DNA from: Gnetum montanum
Lineage: Eukaryota; Streptophyta; Gnetopsida; Gnetales; Gnetaceae
Length of the DNA: 41,579 nt
Assembly: GCA_015680685.1 (NCBI GenBank)
Contig: MNCI01027451.1
Coordinates: forward strand, 1,468-43,046
Reading direction: 5' to 3'
Shown here: piece by piece, positions 11,576 to 21,845 of the stretch
How the letters are laid out: each line of letters starts with the position of its first letter
Numbering within the stretch: position 1 is the first letter of the stretch
Notes under the pieces: generated by a model
Told to the model about the DNA's origin: nothing
What the model saw: only the letters and a program-made list of their open reading frames with translations
The model's database searches: none
Position numbers and translations under genes: made by a program

Positions 11576-13129
11576 CGCTCCATTTTTCGCGTCTCCTCCT
11601 TTTCACCCAATCGTGGGGGAGACTGTCATCCTTGCTGACCTATTCCACTACAACCCTCACCGTTTTGTCACTTTTTGTTTTACACTTTTTTTCACCATTG
11701 TTTATATGTTTGCAAATTATTTGTACATTTTTTCCTTTCTTTACTTATTTTTTCATTTCTTTGTGGATGTTTTATTTTTTGCGTAATTGCTAATTCATCG
11801 TCTTGTTGTCTTTAGATGTCTAGCGTGGATGGTTTTCGTTGCGATGGGTAATGTGTATTCGTCTACCTAGTTGTCTAGTTTCCGCCCTCGCATGGTTCTT
11901 TTTTGGAATTTATGTCTACTTTCTGCTCATAAAATTGGCAATGAGTTCATGTCATCCACCCATTCACCCACTCCATGGTTTTCCTTCTGTTGAGAACATG
12001 CAACCCCTTCCCTTAACAATATTTTAATTAATGTGTGACTTGTGTGGTTCCCAGACTCAGGGATGATCCAATGGTTTGAATTGGGTGTGACTTCAAGGGG
12101 AATGTAATATTTGTTACTCTGTTCTACCCTCTGAGGTTGTTGGTATGTCCTTACGGATTTCCTACCACTCCACGTCCTTCTCTCCATGGAAGCTTCTGGG
12201 TAGTTCGACCTTGCATGGTGTGGTCCTCACTGAAAAATTCAAAAAAAAACATGAGGATTCAAAGAACACCCCTTGGTCGGATGCATGGGAACATGCATGG
12301 GTCTTTGCATGGTGTGGTTCCCCCAAAAGAGAAAAAAAAGAATATCATTGTGTGGGAATTCAAAGCACACCCCTTAGACTACCTCTAATGGGTCACCGTA
12401 CTAGTTATGGGACTTCCTTGGTCCCCTCTAACTTCGTCTCATTCTACTTCCTTCCTCTCACATTTGTTGGAGTGGTGGTTCTCTGTGGGGTCATTCTTGC
12501 TTCTTTAGGGGATGGCCGGGACTTCGTCTATTGCTGTGATGTCACTAAATGCGGATGGTTTTGGGTCTGAACTTAGGAACGATTCTATTGGGTCACTTAA
12601 CCACATTTACACATGGGGTTTCATGTGATCGATGATCGGAATACCATTCTCTCATCTCTCTCTCTTCACCCAGTTCTCTCCAAAACTCACCTCACTACCT
12701 ATTTTATGTTGTGAAGGTTCATCGTGATTTTCGTGGGTTTCCATGCCTTTGCGGAATCTTTTGGGTAGGAGTCTTACCTGGCAAACACCATTTCTTAGCC
12801 CAGGGGCCCATGGACCCCAGTGTTGAGGGCTATGCAGGGGCTACTAAGGCTATAGCCTGCTATGGGGAGGACCCACCTGCATTTCCTTGGTTCTACTTGT
12901 TAAGTCTCCCATCCTTTGGATTTAGTGGTTGACTAGTTTTCGGGTCCCATTGCTCGATTTATTCCCCGCGGAATTCTTTTTTGAGTCCAACTCTCCTATT
13001 TTTGTCTCTTTTTTGTGCTTAATTACCTTTCTCATGTCCTTAGCCATGTCTAGGCCTCTCACGCGCTTCAACCGCCTCAATTTGGCATTTCAAATTCATC
13101 ATTTAGGGCTTTATAAGGGTTGGTCAACG
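11576..13129 (+). other. Element B spacer between integrase and the extra gene
   Basis: No gene seen. It begins with a purine run GTGGGGGAGA (11613-11622), homologous to AAGGGGGAGATGG at the same place in C, possibly an internal polypurine tract. A T-rich stretch follows (about 11660-11790). A roughly 70-bp segment starting CATGGTGTGG is repeated with a 94-bp period (12214 and 12308), each copy ending in an A-rich run and ACACCCCTT. Short open frames here show no recognisable product. Confidence 0.6.
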
Positions 13130-13230
13130 CTGGTCAATGGGTCAACACCCCTGCGTCGACGGGGCCCCGTCGATGTAGTCATTGCATATACGCGGCCTTG
13201 TTGATGTAGCACCTAACCCCTATATATACC
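13130..13230 (+). promoter_or_regulatory. Putative internal promoter of element B's extra gene
   Basis: TATATATA at 13221-13228 is preceded by a GC-rich block containing the perfect 18-bp palindrome TCGACGGGGCCCCGTCGA (13156-13173) and the stretch TATACGCGGCCTTGTTGATG. B's LTR has the close relative TATACGCAGCCGTGTTAATG at the same relative place, upstream of its own TATA box. It lies about 360 bases before the ATG at 13589. Promoter function is inferred from this resemblance. Confidence 0.5.
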
Positions 13231-13374
13231 TCACTACACTTTGCATTTTTTCATCATTTAGAGTCCAAATTGAGGGGATTTTTTGCCATTTTTTCTACCT
13301 AACCTTTCCCAACGCACCTACATTCCATCGTGAGTCTACATCAACCACATCCTTTCCCTTTTAAGCAACTGTAG

Positions 13375-13588
13375 GTATGCTCTCAGTCGTGGGGGGATGT
13401 GCCTATGTGTAATTAATTAATTAGTTGATTAATTATGGAAATTTTGGCCCTAACCCATAAATTAATGCTCCGGAAGACTTAACGATGTGCCTGTGCCAAA
13501 AACATAACTTGGTCAAATCGAGAAAGTGTATACAGACCATCTTAAGCTACTTATGAACGGTCTAACAGACGGTTATGTTTGATTGTAG
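13375..13588 (+). other. Possible 5'-UTR intron before element B's extra gene
   Basis: The donor-like GTATGC at 13375 (after CTGTAG) and the acceptor TTTGATTGTAG ending at 13588 bound 214 A/T-rich bases. The acceptor is immediately followed by the ATG at 13589. Position makes it plausible; there is no expression evidence. Confidence 0.4.
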
Positions 13589-16440
13589 ATGGCACCCAAA
13601 CCAAGGCACCCAAGGAATGAAGGATCATCACAACCAAGGGACAAGCGCCCATGCATGGGAAGGGGACGAGGTGTGCAACCGCCAAAGCATGTTGAGGGCT
13701 CTCATGTAATAGGGCCCTTCCGCAAAAGACCTGATGTGGAATCTGTTCATCAGATTCCCAAAGAGGAGATTCCTAACAAGAAATCACTCAGGGATGGGAC
13801 CCCTTGGATAGCACCACGGCTTGAGGTCACCCTAACCCAAGCCTGCCTTGATGCTATCACACCACAAGAGGTGCAACGGATGGTCCTCCAAGAGCTAAAC
13901 TTTGGACCATTCCTCAAGAACACGCCAGAAGACGTGAGGCTCCAACTGCAGAATTCTCTGATGTGGCCAATTATCACAGCCAATGGTGAATGGTACTTAT
14001 GAGAAACTTATCTCTTTTGGATGAATCGGCAACTAGGGCCTAGAGTAAGAATCAAAGACATTTATGTCTCTTACTCTTCAGAGGTGATAGCATAGGCTCT
14101 GGGGTTGCCTGAAACTAGGGCAAATGTGGTAGAAATTCCAAAACAGGTCAATCCAGAGGTAAAGGCATAATGGACCCGATAGTGCTATGGGGTAGAGCTC
14201 AAGGAATTCAGCTCCCTAACCATGGTAGAGAGAGTGTACTCCAAAATTGCGTCTTACCACCTAAACCCAACGGTAAGACCCAGCAAAATCACAGCCTTCT
14301 CTGCTCGTGCATGTGCCACCTTGAGTGGGAAATTTCCCATGAGTCTTCCACAGCTATTGTTTCTGGAGATTGAAAAAAGGTTTGCTAAGAATGAATGTGG
14401 AAGACGAGCTCTCCCATTTTCCAGCCTAATCCAAAAATTATACAAACGGGTAGGGATAGCACAATATTCCAACGATGTAATCTGGCACACCCCAATTGCC
14501 TCGTGGCAAGAGATGATGAAAGACAAAACTCTTGCCACCACATAGACAGAGGAAGAGCAGCAACCATCTCCACCACCTACACAAACAACGTAGCCAATTG
14601 CAAAACATAATAGAATACATCCACGAGATTTGGGAAATGCTCTTGAGCCAGCAAGAGCAATCCGGTAGGACTAGTGGAGGAGAAGACCCTTCAGTCTATT
14701 ACCCTACCATGAGCCACCTGGAGCAAGTGGCTCAATCAGTTAGCTTGCTTGAAAGGGCAGGGATGATATTCTCCACCACTCGAGCACAAGTTCCAACTAG
14801 AATAGATCCAAGCATCTGAGATGTATCAACATCAACCCAACAGTTGTTCCCTGAAATTTCAGGGAATGCTGCTACCTTCTCGGTCCGCTTGGAAGATGGT
14901 GAAGGGGCGATGGTCCTAGTGATGCAGCACCAAGGATAAGAAGTTATGGTCAAAGAGGTTGCTGACACAATAGCTATGGCTCTCAATGCATGAAACACCT
15001 ATACCAAACATTCATGGACTACAAGATGTACAGGTGTCTGCTGGAACTTCGTGTAGCTAGATTGATGCAGCCCAACATGAAGAGCTGTTGGACCAATTGG
15101 TGGGAACCGAGCAGCCACTTATAGATGTCTTCAACCTTCTAGAAAATATTACTACAACCTAGTCAGAGCTGCTCTCGACAAGGGGCAAGAGCCTTGTTTT
15201 GGAAGGGCAACTTGAAGCTGCTCAAGTCGCTTGTCAGCGCTTGGCAACTGAGGTAGCCCAATTAAGAGCCTAGCTTGCCAATCTAGCCATCCTCAATCGT
15301 GAAATCACCAGAGATGAAGCTTTTCAATAGCTTCAGCTTAAACTTTAGGTTGTTGAGGATGTACAGGAGACAGCGATCCTCGACAAGTCCATAGCAGATG
15401 CCTGAGCGTATCACTTAGAGAAGGACTTGGCGGAGGTTCGTCAAGAGAACATACAGTTGACCGCAGAGGTTCATCACCTGCACAATGTTGCTGTAGAAAA
15501 TGAACACATGAAAACTTTCACCCACCAACAGCAGGAAGAGCTAGCTAGGGTGAACGCTGACATAAGAAGGTTGGCTACTGAAAATCGAAATCTATCAATG
15601 GAGGAGGTTCAGGCATTGAGACAGAAGTCTGCAATTGAAATTGCTGCTTGGAAAAATGAGGCCCTAAAATTTGAAAAAGTCAAAAATCATTACAGGGACC
15701 AAGTGGGATTACAGAAGGAGGTACATGAGAAACACATTCAAGTCGCTAAAGCCAAGATGAACCAAGCACTCTAGCAGCTCCAAGAGGGAGGCGATGTATG
15801 GCATTCTATCTTCGATGGGTTGAACGCCTATAATAAAGTAGAAATCTATCTAAAGGAGCTGCAGATTGAGGAAATGACAAAGTACATGGAACTAGCCAAC
15901 CTCTGATATGCAAACCTGGCTATGCTCACAGCCAGGAGACCACGGTTAGAATTGGAAAAACAAGTGGCCACCTCGTATTCCCTATACGAGGGAGAGTTCT
16001 AGGTACACAAAGCAATAAAGTAGAAGTTGCAAACAATAAATGCGGAACTCGAGGTTCTCCGCACAAGCTTTGAAGGCCAACGTACCATCGCGGAGGACCT
16101 GGGCCGAAGAACGAATGACTACTAGCAGCTGTAGACATCAATCCAGGCATTCAACATTGAACGCAAGTTTTTCGTAGCCTGGTTTGTCAACTTGAAAGAA
16201 CTCTTTTTGGCGTTGCCATGCCCTTGGGAAGTTCCAGGTCCAGCACACATTGGAGAAGCCGCCTGGATCGTGAGAGACCCCAGAAGAAAAGAAGAAAAGA
16301 TGAGGGCTCTCTTGGAGGCTTTCCAGCTACCTCCAAAAGTTGCAGCTGTCATAGGGAAACTGTCATTTGCGCCACCACCAACGCATGGGCTAGAGGCTGG
16401 AGAAGGTCTGTCAGAACCACTGCCCCCAAGGACGGTGTGA
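13589..16440 (+). pseudogene. Extra (env-position) gene of element B: domain plus long coiled coil
   Basis: Lies between integrase and the 3' LTR, where Athila elements carry a third gene often called env-like. The first 137 codons (13589-14002) are open: a basic Pro/Arg-rich start, then TPWIAPRLEVTLTQACLDAI and a segment ending NGEWYL. After single stops the same frame gives IKDIYVSYSSEVIA and ALGLPE, and then a 107-codon stretch (14222-14545). The IxALGLP phrase resembles proteins annotated as plant transposon-related or retrotransposon extra ORFs; this is a weak match from memory. From about 15170 to 16130 a long coiled coil follows in another frame, rich in Glu, Gln, Leu and Ala (for example LAEVRQENIQLTAEVHHL). 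A Pro-rich tail ends at the TGA at 16438. I see no membrane span, so a true envelope role is doubtful. Confidence 0.7.
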
Positions 16441-16691
16441 TCTTCTCCAAAAATTTTGTGCATCATCCTACATAGCAAAGGCTCTAGGACCAGTGAGGTA
16501 TTCAATTTTGTCTCTGAGCACTGCCATTTTTGTAATTTTTCCTCCTCTATAACTTGGGCACTTGGTCAAGTTCATGTTGTGTTATGTGTATGTCATGTAT
16601 GTTTTTTAGTTATGTGTGTTGTAAATAAAAATCCATACCTTCCAAATTGTAACGTAACTCGACGATGAGTTTTTTCTTAGTTGTGGGGGTA
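16441..16691 (+). other. 3' untranslated region and polypurine tract of element B
   Basis: T-rich, non-coding. It ends in GTGGGGGTA (16683-16691), abutting the 3' LTR. This is the expected position of the plus-strand primer (polypurine tract), although the run is short. Confidence 0.6.
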
Positions 16692-17591
16692 TGATGAAGT
16701 GTCATTAAGTCATGTGTCGACTGGGCCACATGTACGGGGCCGCGTATATGCGGGCCTATTGACATAGCCTTCCTACGTCAACATGGCCCCATTTACGCAG
16801 CCACCTATCTCGACTTATAAATAAGAGGGCCTTCCGCCTCATTGAGGCATCTTTCAGTTAGTTTTAGTAAAGCTCTTGTAGTTTGTTCCTGCAGGAGATA
16901 GAATATTTTCCAAGTGCCCACAGTAGGTGTCAGAAAAGTGATTGGCTCTTTATTCGAGCATTGATGTATCTGAGCCCATTGGCATGATGGCAATAAAGAC
17001 AAACTATTCAAGCATTCCTTGTAGCATTTGGACTTAGCTATTTTATGCATTCAGTAGTTTAAGATATTTATGCTTTGTTAGTTATATGTTAATTACTTAA
17101 GTTTATGTTATTATTATTTTAATCGCTATTTTTCATTCGTAGTTCGTAAAGGCCATAAGTACGACCATCTCGAACATAAATCGAACACTTGGTAAACCCA
17201 GTGATGCTTAACGTCTGGTAACCCAGAAGTGTTAGGAGATGCTCAGAACATGCTTGGAAGATGGGACCCGATACTTATGCTAGGAATAGTTAGAATAAAA
17301 GTTAGGATAATTATAGATTAGATAGTAGTTTATTCATTACTTTCCATACCTTAAATTAGCTGCCAAAAGATATGCAAAAAGATATAAAAATCATTAGCCT
17401 TAATTTCACTTAACCATCGTAAATGGAACATCACAAGTGATATTAGGAAGACAATGACCATTCCAACCCAAGGTTTAACTGGTTAGAGTCTGGTGTATGT
17501 TAAGTGCTTATAGTCTACGGGATTCGACCGGGTCGCATGTGAATGCTCGTGATTCATATGGTTGGGTGTAGGGGTATCTAGCCGCTCATCA
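16692..17591 (+). repeat. 3' LTR of element B (900 bp)
   Basis: TGATGAAG...CTCATCA, matching the 5' LTR over its full length except that the 42-bp U3 block occurs once. TATAAATA at 16816-16823. Differences from the 5' LTR are mainly C/T and G/A. Confidence 0.93.
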
Positions 17592-17596
17592 ATGCT
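17592..17596. repeat. Target-site duplication of element B, right copy (ATGCT)
   Basis: Identical to 4403-4407; the gag of C resumes directly after it. Confidence 0.92.
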
Positions 17597-18960
17597 GATC
17601 CACAAAATCATCTCCAAGCCTTCCAAGATGCATGTTCCTTGTAGACTATTGAAAATGACTGGAAAAAGCTAAAATTATTTTCAAGGACACTCATAAAGGA
17701 AGTAAAACATTGGTATCAATCCTTGAAACTAGAATCAATTAGGTGGTGGAGTACGATGTTGGAATTATTCAATGATAAATATCAAACGTACTCCTAAGTA
17801 TCCAATCTAAGAAAACAAATTCAAGGGTTGAATCAAGGGAATGATAAGCCCTTGGATTTTGCTATTGGCTGATACTACTCTCTGTTGCATAGGTATCCCG
17901 GCCATGGATACTCTCAACTTGATCAGGTTTTCCATATCATAGACAGGATACTGTTTGAAACTAGGAAAACTCTTGGCATCTATGCCCAAGGGAGATTGAC
18001 AGATTTAAGCACCCCTTGAATTCAAAAATAAATTGAGCAGGTAGCCAAGGAGGAGAGAGAATTGAGAAAATGTGAAAGTGCAGAAGAATACAATATGGAT
18101 CCTTCTATTCAGAAAAAGGAGGTTTGATTTTGTGATAGTAAGGATGAATTTGCTAGAGATGAGGTGGTTAATCAGAAAACCTTGCCATTCCAAAAATTAC
18201 AATCAGAAATCATAAATAAGGTTGATCAATTATTGGACTCCATAGACAATAAGTTTCAAGCTATCTTAAAAATTGTTGAAGAGTCCAAGGAGCAAAGTGG
18301 TAAACGTGAGTGCCAAATACATAAGAAAGATAAACATGCCATATCTAAGGGTAAAGGTAAAATGGCTATGGATAGCAATTTAGATGATGATGGTGGGTGT
18401 GACATTTGCCAGTATGAACATCCTAAGGGATGTTTTCTAGTTGTATCACAATTACAATAATTTGGGGTGTATCCCTTACATCCATGACTTGCACAAACGC
18501 AAATGCGCAAAAGATTACCTTATCCACAAGGCAATCCTCAACAATTCCACCAACCACAACAATACTATCTAAGTGGAACTCCTTCGTAACCTTATGAATT
18601 GTACCAACAATGGTAGCAACCACAATCATGAGCATGCCACCTCCAAGATAGTAATACCCTTATCGACAACCAGATCCCTACGGTTACTATGTTCAGCAAC
18701 CTTCATCTCCAAGCAACTCCTCTGGTCATGTTGCTACTTACCAACCTCACCACTACCCTCCTGAAACATACCAATTTCCTTATCCAAGGAGGGATGCCAC
18801 CTACTACCCTCATGCACCTATTGTTCATGCACCTACTCCTCCACCTCCTGCACAACTACCACTTGCATCATCCATGTAAGGTAAATTGCTTTTACAACCA
18901 TAGCAAAGGAATGCTACAAGGGCAGTTAATCTACAATTTATTAACCCATCAAGTGGGTTG
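17597..18960 (+). pseudogene. gag: gag of element C, second part
   Basis: Continues the interrupted gag: DPQNHLQAFQDAC (17597 on), NDWKKLKLFSRTLIKEVKHW, ELFNDKYQTYS, HRYPGHGYSQLDQVFHIIDRI, LGIYAQGRLTDL, then VAKEERELRKCESAEEYN (about 18040), KTLPFQKLQSEIINKVDQLL (18176 on) and the zinc knuckle CDICQYEHPKGC (18398-18433), intact. A Gln/Pro/Tyr-rich tail follows with frameshifts. It matches B and A segment by segment. Single stops occur roughly every 50-100 codons. Confidence 0.87.
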
Positions 18961-19403
18961 AACCCACAAATAAAGAAAAGATCCTTCTTCCAACCTTGTA
19001 GTCCACCAAAGCCCTCGGACACATTGGTGGTTAGTAACCCTACTCCTCCAACTTTCTTTATTTCTTCTTTATCTGAGTCCCCTTCAAACCAAACTCCTTC
19101 TCAAATCCATACTATAATATTGACACATGTTGTATCCGATTGGATTTGAGCTGGTAACCTACCCAGAAAATTAGATGATCCTGAGAGTCCCCTAGTTTAC
19201 TTACAAATTGTTGGGAATGAGCCTTGTAAAGCTCTTCTTAACTTTGGTTTCAGTGTTAATTTGATCTCACATAAGATGTACATAATGTGGAACCTTTCTC
19301 CCTTGAAGAAGAAAAACATCCAGCTAGAACTAGTAGACCAGTCCATCATTGTTCCATTAGGACTAGTTGAGGACATCGTCACCACCATTTGTGATGGTCA
19401 TAT
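18961..19403 (+). pseudogene. Protease of element C, first part (cut by element D)
   Basis: NPQIKKRSFFQP leads to THVVSDWI and LVYLQIVGNEPCKALLNFGFSVNLIS. B has LLDLGSGVNL here, so the catalytic Asp is Asn in C (codon at 19240-19242). The frame runs to LGLVEDIVTTI and is split at 19403 by D. After D it resumes at 37878 with a one-base frame difference as NYKEDFSIIMKKAWLNTVDA. Confidence 0.83.
19399..19403. repeat. Target-site duplication of element D, left copy (CATAT)
   Basis: CATAT before the 5' LTR of D; an identical CATAT follows the 3' LTR at 37878-37882. Confidence 0.92.
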
Positions 19404-21020
19404 TGAAACACCAAAAAAAATTTGAAGTCATTCTCACTTCACCGGGCCTTGCAAACCGCACAACACCACGACATTTCTTCAAGAGAAGAATGCTCTAAGT
19501 TCAGGCCAGCTAGTTCGGAAAATTTTCTACTTTAGGCGAAAATGGGCTCTACAGATCATCCTACCTATCCACCTAAGTAGCTTGCCCAGCTGGCAGCCTA
19601 CTCAGAAATGGTGCATGGAGTTGGCAGCAGCATTCTGGATGCATGAAACAGTTCAGCAAGTTTTCGAAGACATGAAGTCTGCTGCGCTACGCTACGCCCC
19701 ACTACGTAGCGTAGCAAGCTTCAGAAAACACTTGCAAAGCAAAGTGCCATGTTGCGCTACGCTACATAACGTAGCGTAGCATAGCAACAACTATATTACC
19801 AATTCCCTTGCTCAACCTTAAGTCCTTCAACAATGTCCCTTTCCGTCAAGAAGCGATGGACCATGTTTGCTGCTACGCTATGCTGAGGTACATGGCGCAG
19901 CGAGGCGTAGCAATGCTACGGAAGAGACAGAAGGTAGTTCAAAGGGCAAAATTAGCAAGTTTGCAAGTCTCACGGAAGCAAATTTTGCAAATCGACAAAG
20001 TTTTCACGACTAAGGCCAATCGCTACGCTATTTAGCATAGCATAGCATAGCAAGCATGCAACGCACATGTAGCAGAACGCATGACAAGGTGCTACGCTAC
20101 ACCAAGCATGCTACGCTACAAAGCACAGCAAGGCATGCAAGTGTTTGTGCGACATCAATGCACTTCACCTAATTGAACCATTGGCACACATCTCCAGATG
20201 CTAACGGTGCAATTATGGCATGGCAGGTGCGTAGTTATGGCATAGCAAGCTCACATTATAATGATAATGTAAGTCCAACGGTCATGCATGGCAAGTGCAG
20301 CACCAGCAAATCAACGTAGGCCCAAGGCATGTGGCATCCAAACTACCCCTTTTGCATGCCCTTGGTCCTATAAATACCCCAGCAAGCAACATTCAAAGAA
20401 GGTTCAAACTTTTTTGAAAAAATAGTATTAAAAGGTTGGACTATCTCTAGAGGTTCAAAAAACACAAGCATTATAACATCGAACACTAAGCATTGTAAGC
20501 TTTCTGTTTGACACTGCAAATAGTTAGCATCTTTAGCTAACATTTTTTTCTATCTCCCTTTCTACCATCTTGGTAGAATCTTTGCATTGTCAACGCCCAA
20601 GTCCACTCCCAAGCACACAACCTGTTTCGCTCTACACGTCCTGGTTACTCTCGGGATCTCTGCACTCCGTTACGCTGTGCAACTGACTGTATCCATCTTA
20701 ACAGAGCAAACTTGTAGCTCCGGAGCGATGCATTTTCCTAACTACATTTTACTTTATTTCTTGCTTATTGTTGCATTTTGCATTTTTTCTGCTTTATTTA
20801 CTTTCAAGCATTACTTCGCATTTTTGTTTCCATTCCAAAATATATGTTGCAAAAGGCTATATAGACGCTGATTAAGTCCCTATCTGATCGACCAGACCAT
20901 TCAGGGCATGCTGTATCTGCACACACACCCAACACAGCCCTCCCATGGGTACGGGGTCAAAACTGTCATGCCAGCCGACCCCTCAGTGTTTTCCAGCCAC
21001 TGACATTTTCGGTCGCTACA
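19404..21020 (+). repeat. 5' LTR of element D (1,617 bp)
   Basis: Starts TGAAACACC, ends CGGTCGCTACA. The U3 half contains many copies of GCTACG and its complement CGTAGC between 19683 and 20120. Two form clear inverted repeats: 19686-19696 with 19705-19715 (11-bp arms, 8-base loop) and 19756-19765 with 19771-19780 (10-bp arms, 5-base loop). TATAAATA at 20369-20376. Confidence 0.92.
20369..20376 (+). promoter_or_regulatory. LTR promoter TATA box (element D, 5' LTR)
   Basis: TATAAATACCCC, conserved in the 3' LTR at 37224-37231. It lies about 250 bases after the last GCTACG cluster. Confidence 0.68.
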
Positions 21021-21026
21021 GTTTTC

Positions 21027-21044
21027 TGGCAATAGAAGGAGAGC
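21027..21044 (+). other. Probable primer-binding site of element D
   Basis: TGGCAATAGAAGGAGAGC, six bases after the LTR end. Position and the TGGC start fit a primer site of the Tat lineage, but decay prevents assigning a tRNA with confidence. Confidence 0.45.
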
Positions 21045-21068
21045 CTTTTGGTGCCTTTTCCATGTGTC

Positions 21069-21790
21069 ATGGTAGTTTTATGAGCCTTATGCACCCTAAT
21101 ACGCATAAGCGTAAACGTGACACCCTTTTGCAGTTGTTTGCATTTTGTGCGGTGTAGATCGGTTGCCTCGACGATTCGTTGGGAGCCCTACAGAACACAA
21201 GGCCTCTGATCGCTAGCTAACTAGCTTGTTTTACGGTTTTCTTGCATGCGTTTTGTACCCCATCTTGTGTGGTATAGATCGGTCGCATTGATGGTCCCTC
21301 GGGGATCCTGTGGGATGCAAAGCCTTCTTGATCACTAGTTAGCTTGCCCGTCTTATGATTTTGTTGCATGTGTTCTATACCCCATCTCGTGTGGTACAGA
21401 CCGGTCACATTGATGGTTCCTTGGGGATCCTGTGGGATGCAAAGCCTTCTTGATCGCTAGTTAGCTTGCTCGTGTTATGGTAGTCTTGTAAGCCTTCTAC
21501 ATCCTGATACGCATTAGTGTAGACTTGACACCCATCTATGGTTGTTTATGCATCATGAGGTGTAGATCGGTCGCCTCGACGGTTCCTCGGGAACCCTACA
21601 AGACATAAAGCCTTCAACTTCCAGTTGACTTTCCTTCCCTTTTCATGATAGTTTTGCATGTGTTCTGTACCCTATCACGCACAAGCGTAAACATGACACC
21701 CTTTCGCAGTTGTTTACACTTTGTGTGGTACAGATCGGTCTCCTCAACGGTTCCTCTAAAATCCGGCAAGACGTAAAACCTTCTTTTGTT
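21069..21790 (+). repeat. Tandem repeat in the leader of element D (five units)
   Basis: Five head-to-tail units begin near 21069, 21231, 21353, 21477 and 21645. Each contains a TGCATGTGTTCTRTACCC- or TAAGCGTAAACRTGACACCC-like segment, then TGTGGTRYAGATCGGTC, a GACGGTTCCTCGGG-like run and AAAGCCTTCTTGATC-like ends. Three units are about 150-165 bp and two are about 122 bp, lacking an internal piece. The array fills the space between primer site and gag. Confidence 0.8.
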
Positions 21791-21845
21791 GCTTTCCAAT
21801 CTCTTTGTTCTTTTTGCACTTTTTTGCATAACTCCTTGCTTAGCA

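Larger units (their letters stand above)
4408..17591 (+). mobile_element. Element B: full-length Athila-type retrotransposon (13.2 kb)
   Basis: Complete structure: 5' LTR 4408-5349, tRNA-Asp-type primer site, gag, protease, RT/RNase H, integrase, a long spacer, an extra gene (13589-16440), a purine tract and a 3' LTR 16692-17591, with ATGCT on both sides. The gene order, the protease motif DLGS in place of D[ST]G, the RT motif FMDD and the extra gene after pol fit Athila. Every gene has stops or frameshifts. Hand comparison of about 400 bp of the two LTRs gives close to 10% difference, mostly transitions. Confidence 0.93.

Noticed and set aside
11544-11786. Hydrophobic 80-codon open frame as a membrane protein gene
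   Set aside because: The hydrophobicity comes from a T-rich stretch giving Phe and Leu codons; there is no homologous open frame in C.
13589-16440. A true envelope protein for B's third gene
   Set aside because: The position fits, but I see no signal peptide, membrane span or fusion-like segment; the second half is a coiled coil.
19686-19715. tRNA gene or CRISPR-like repeat from the GCTACG hairpins
   Set aside because: The arms are simple repeats of a six-base word, with no tRNA boxes and no regular spacers.
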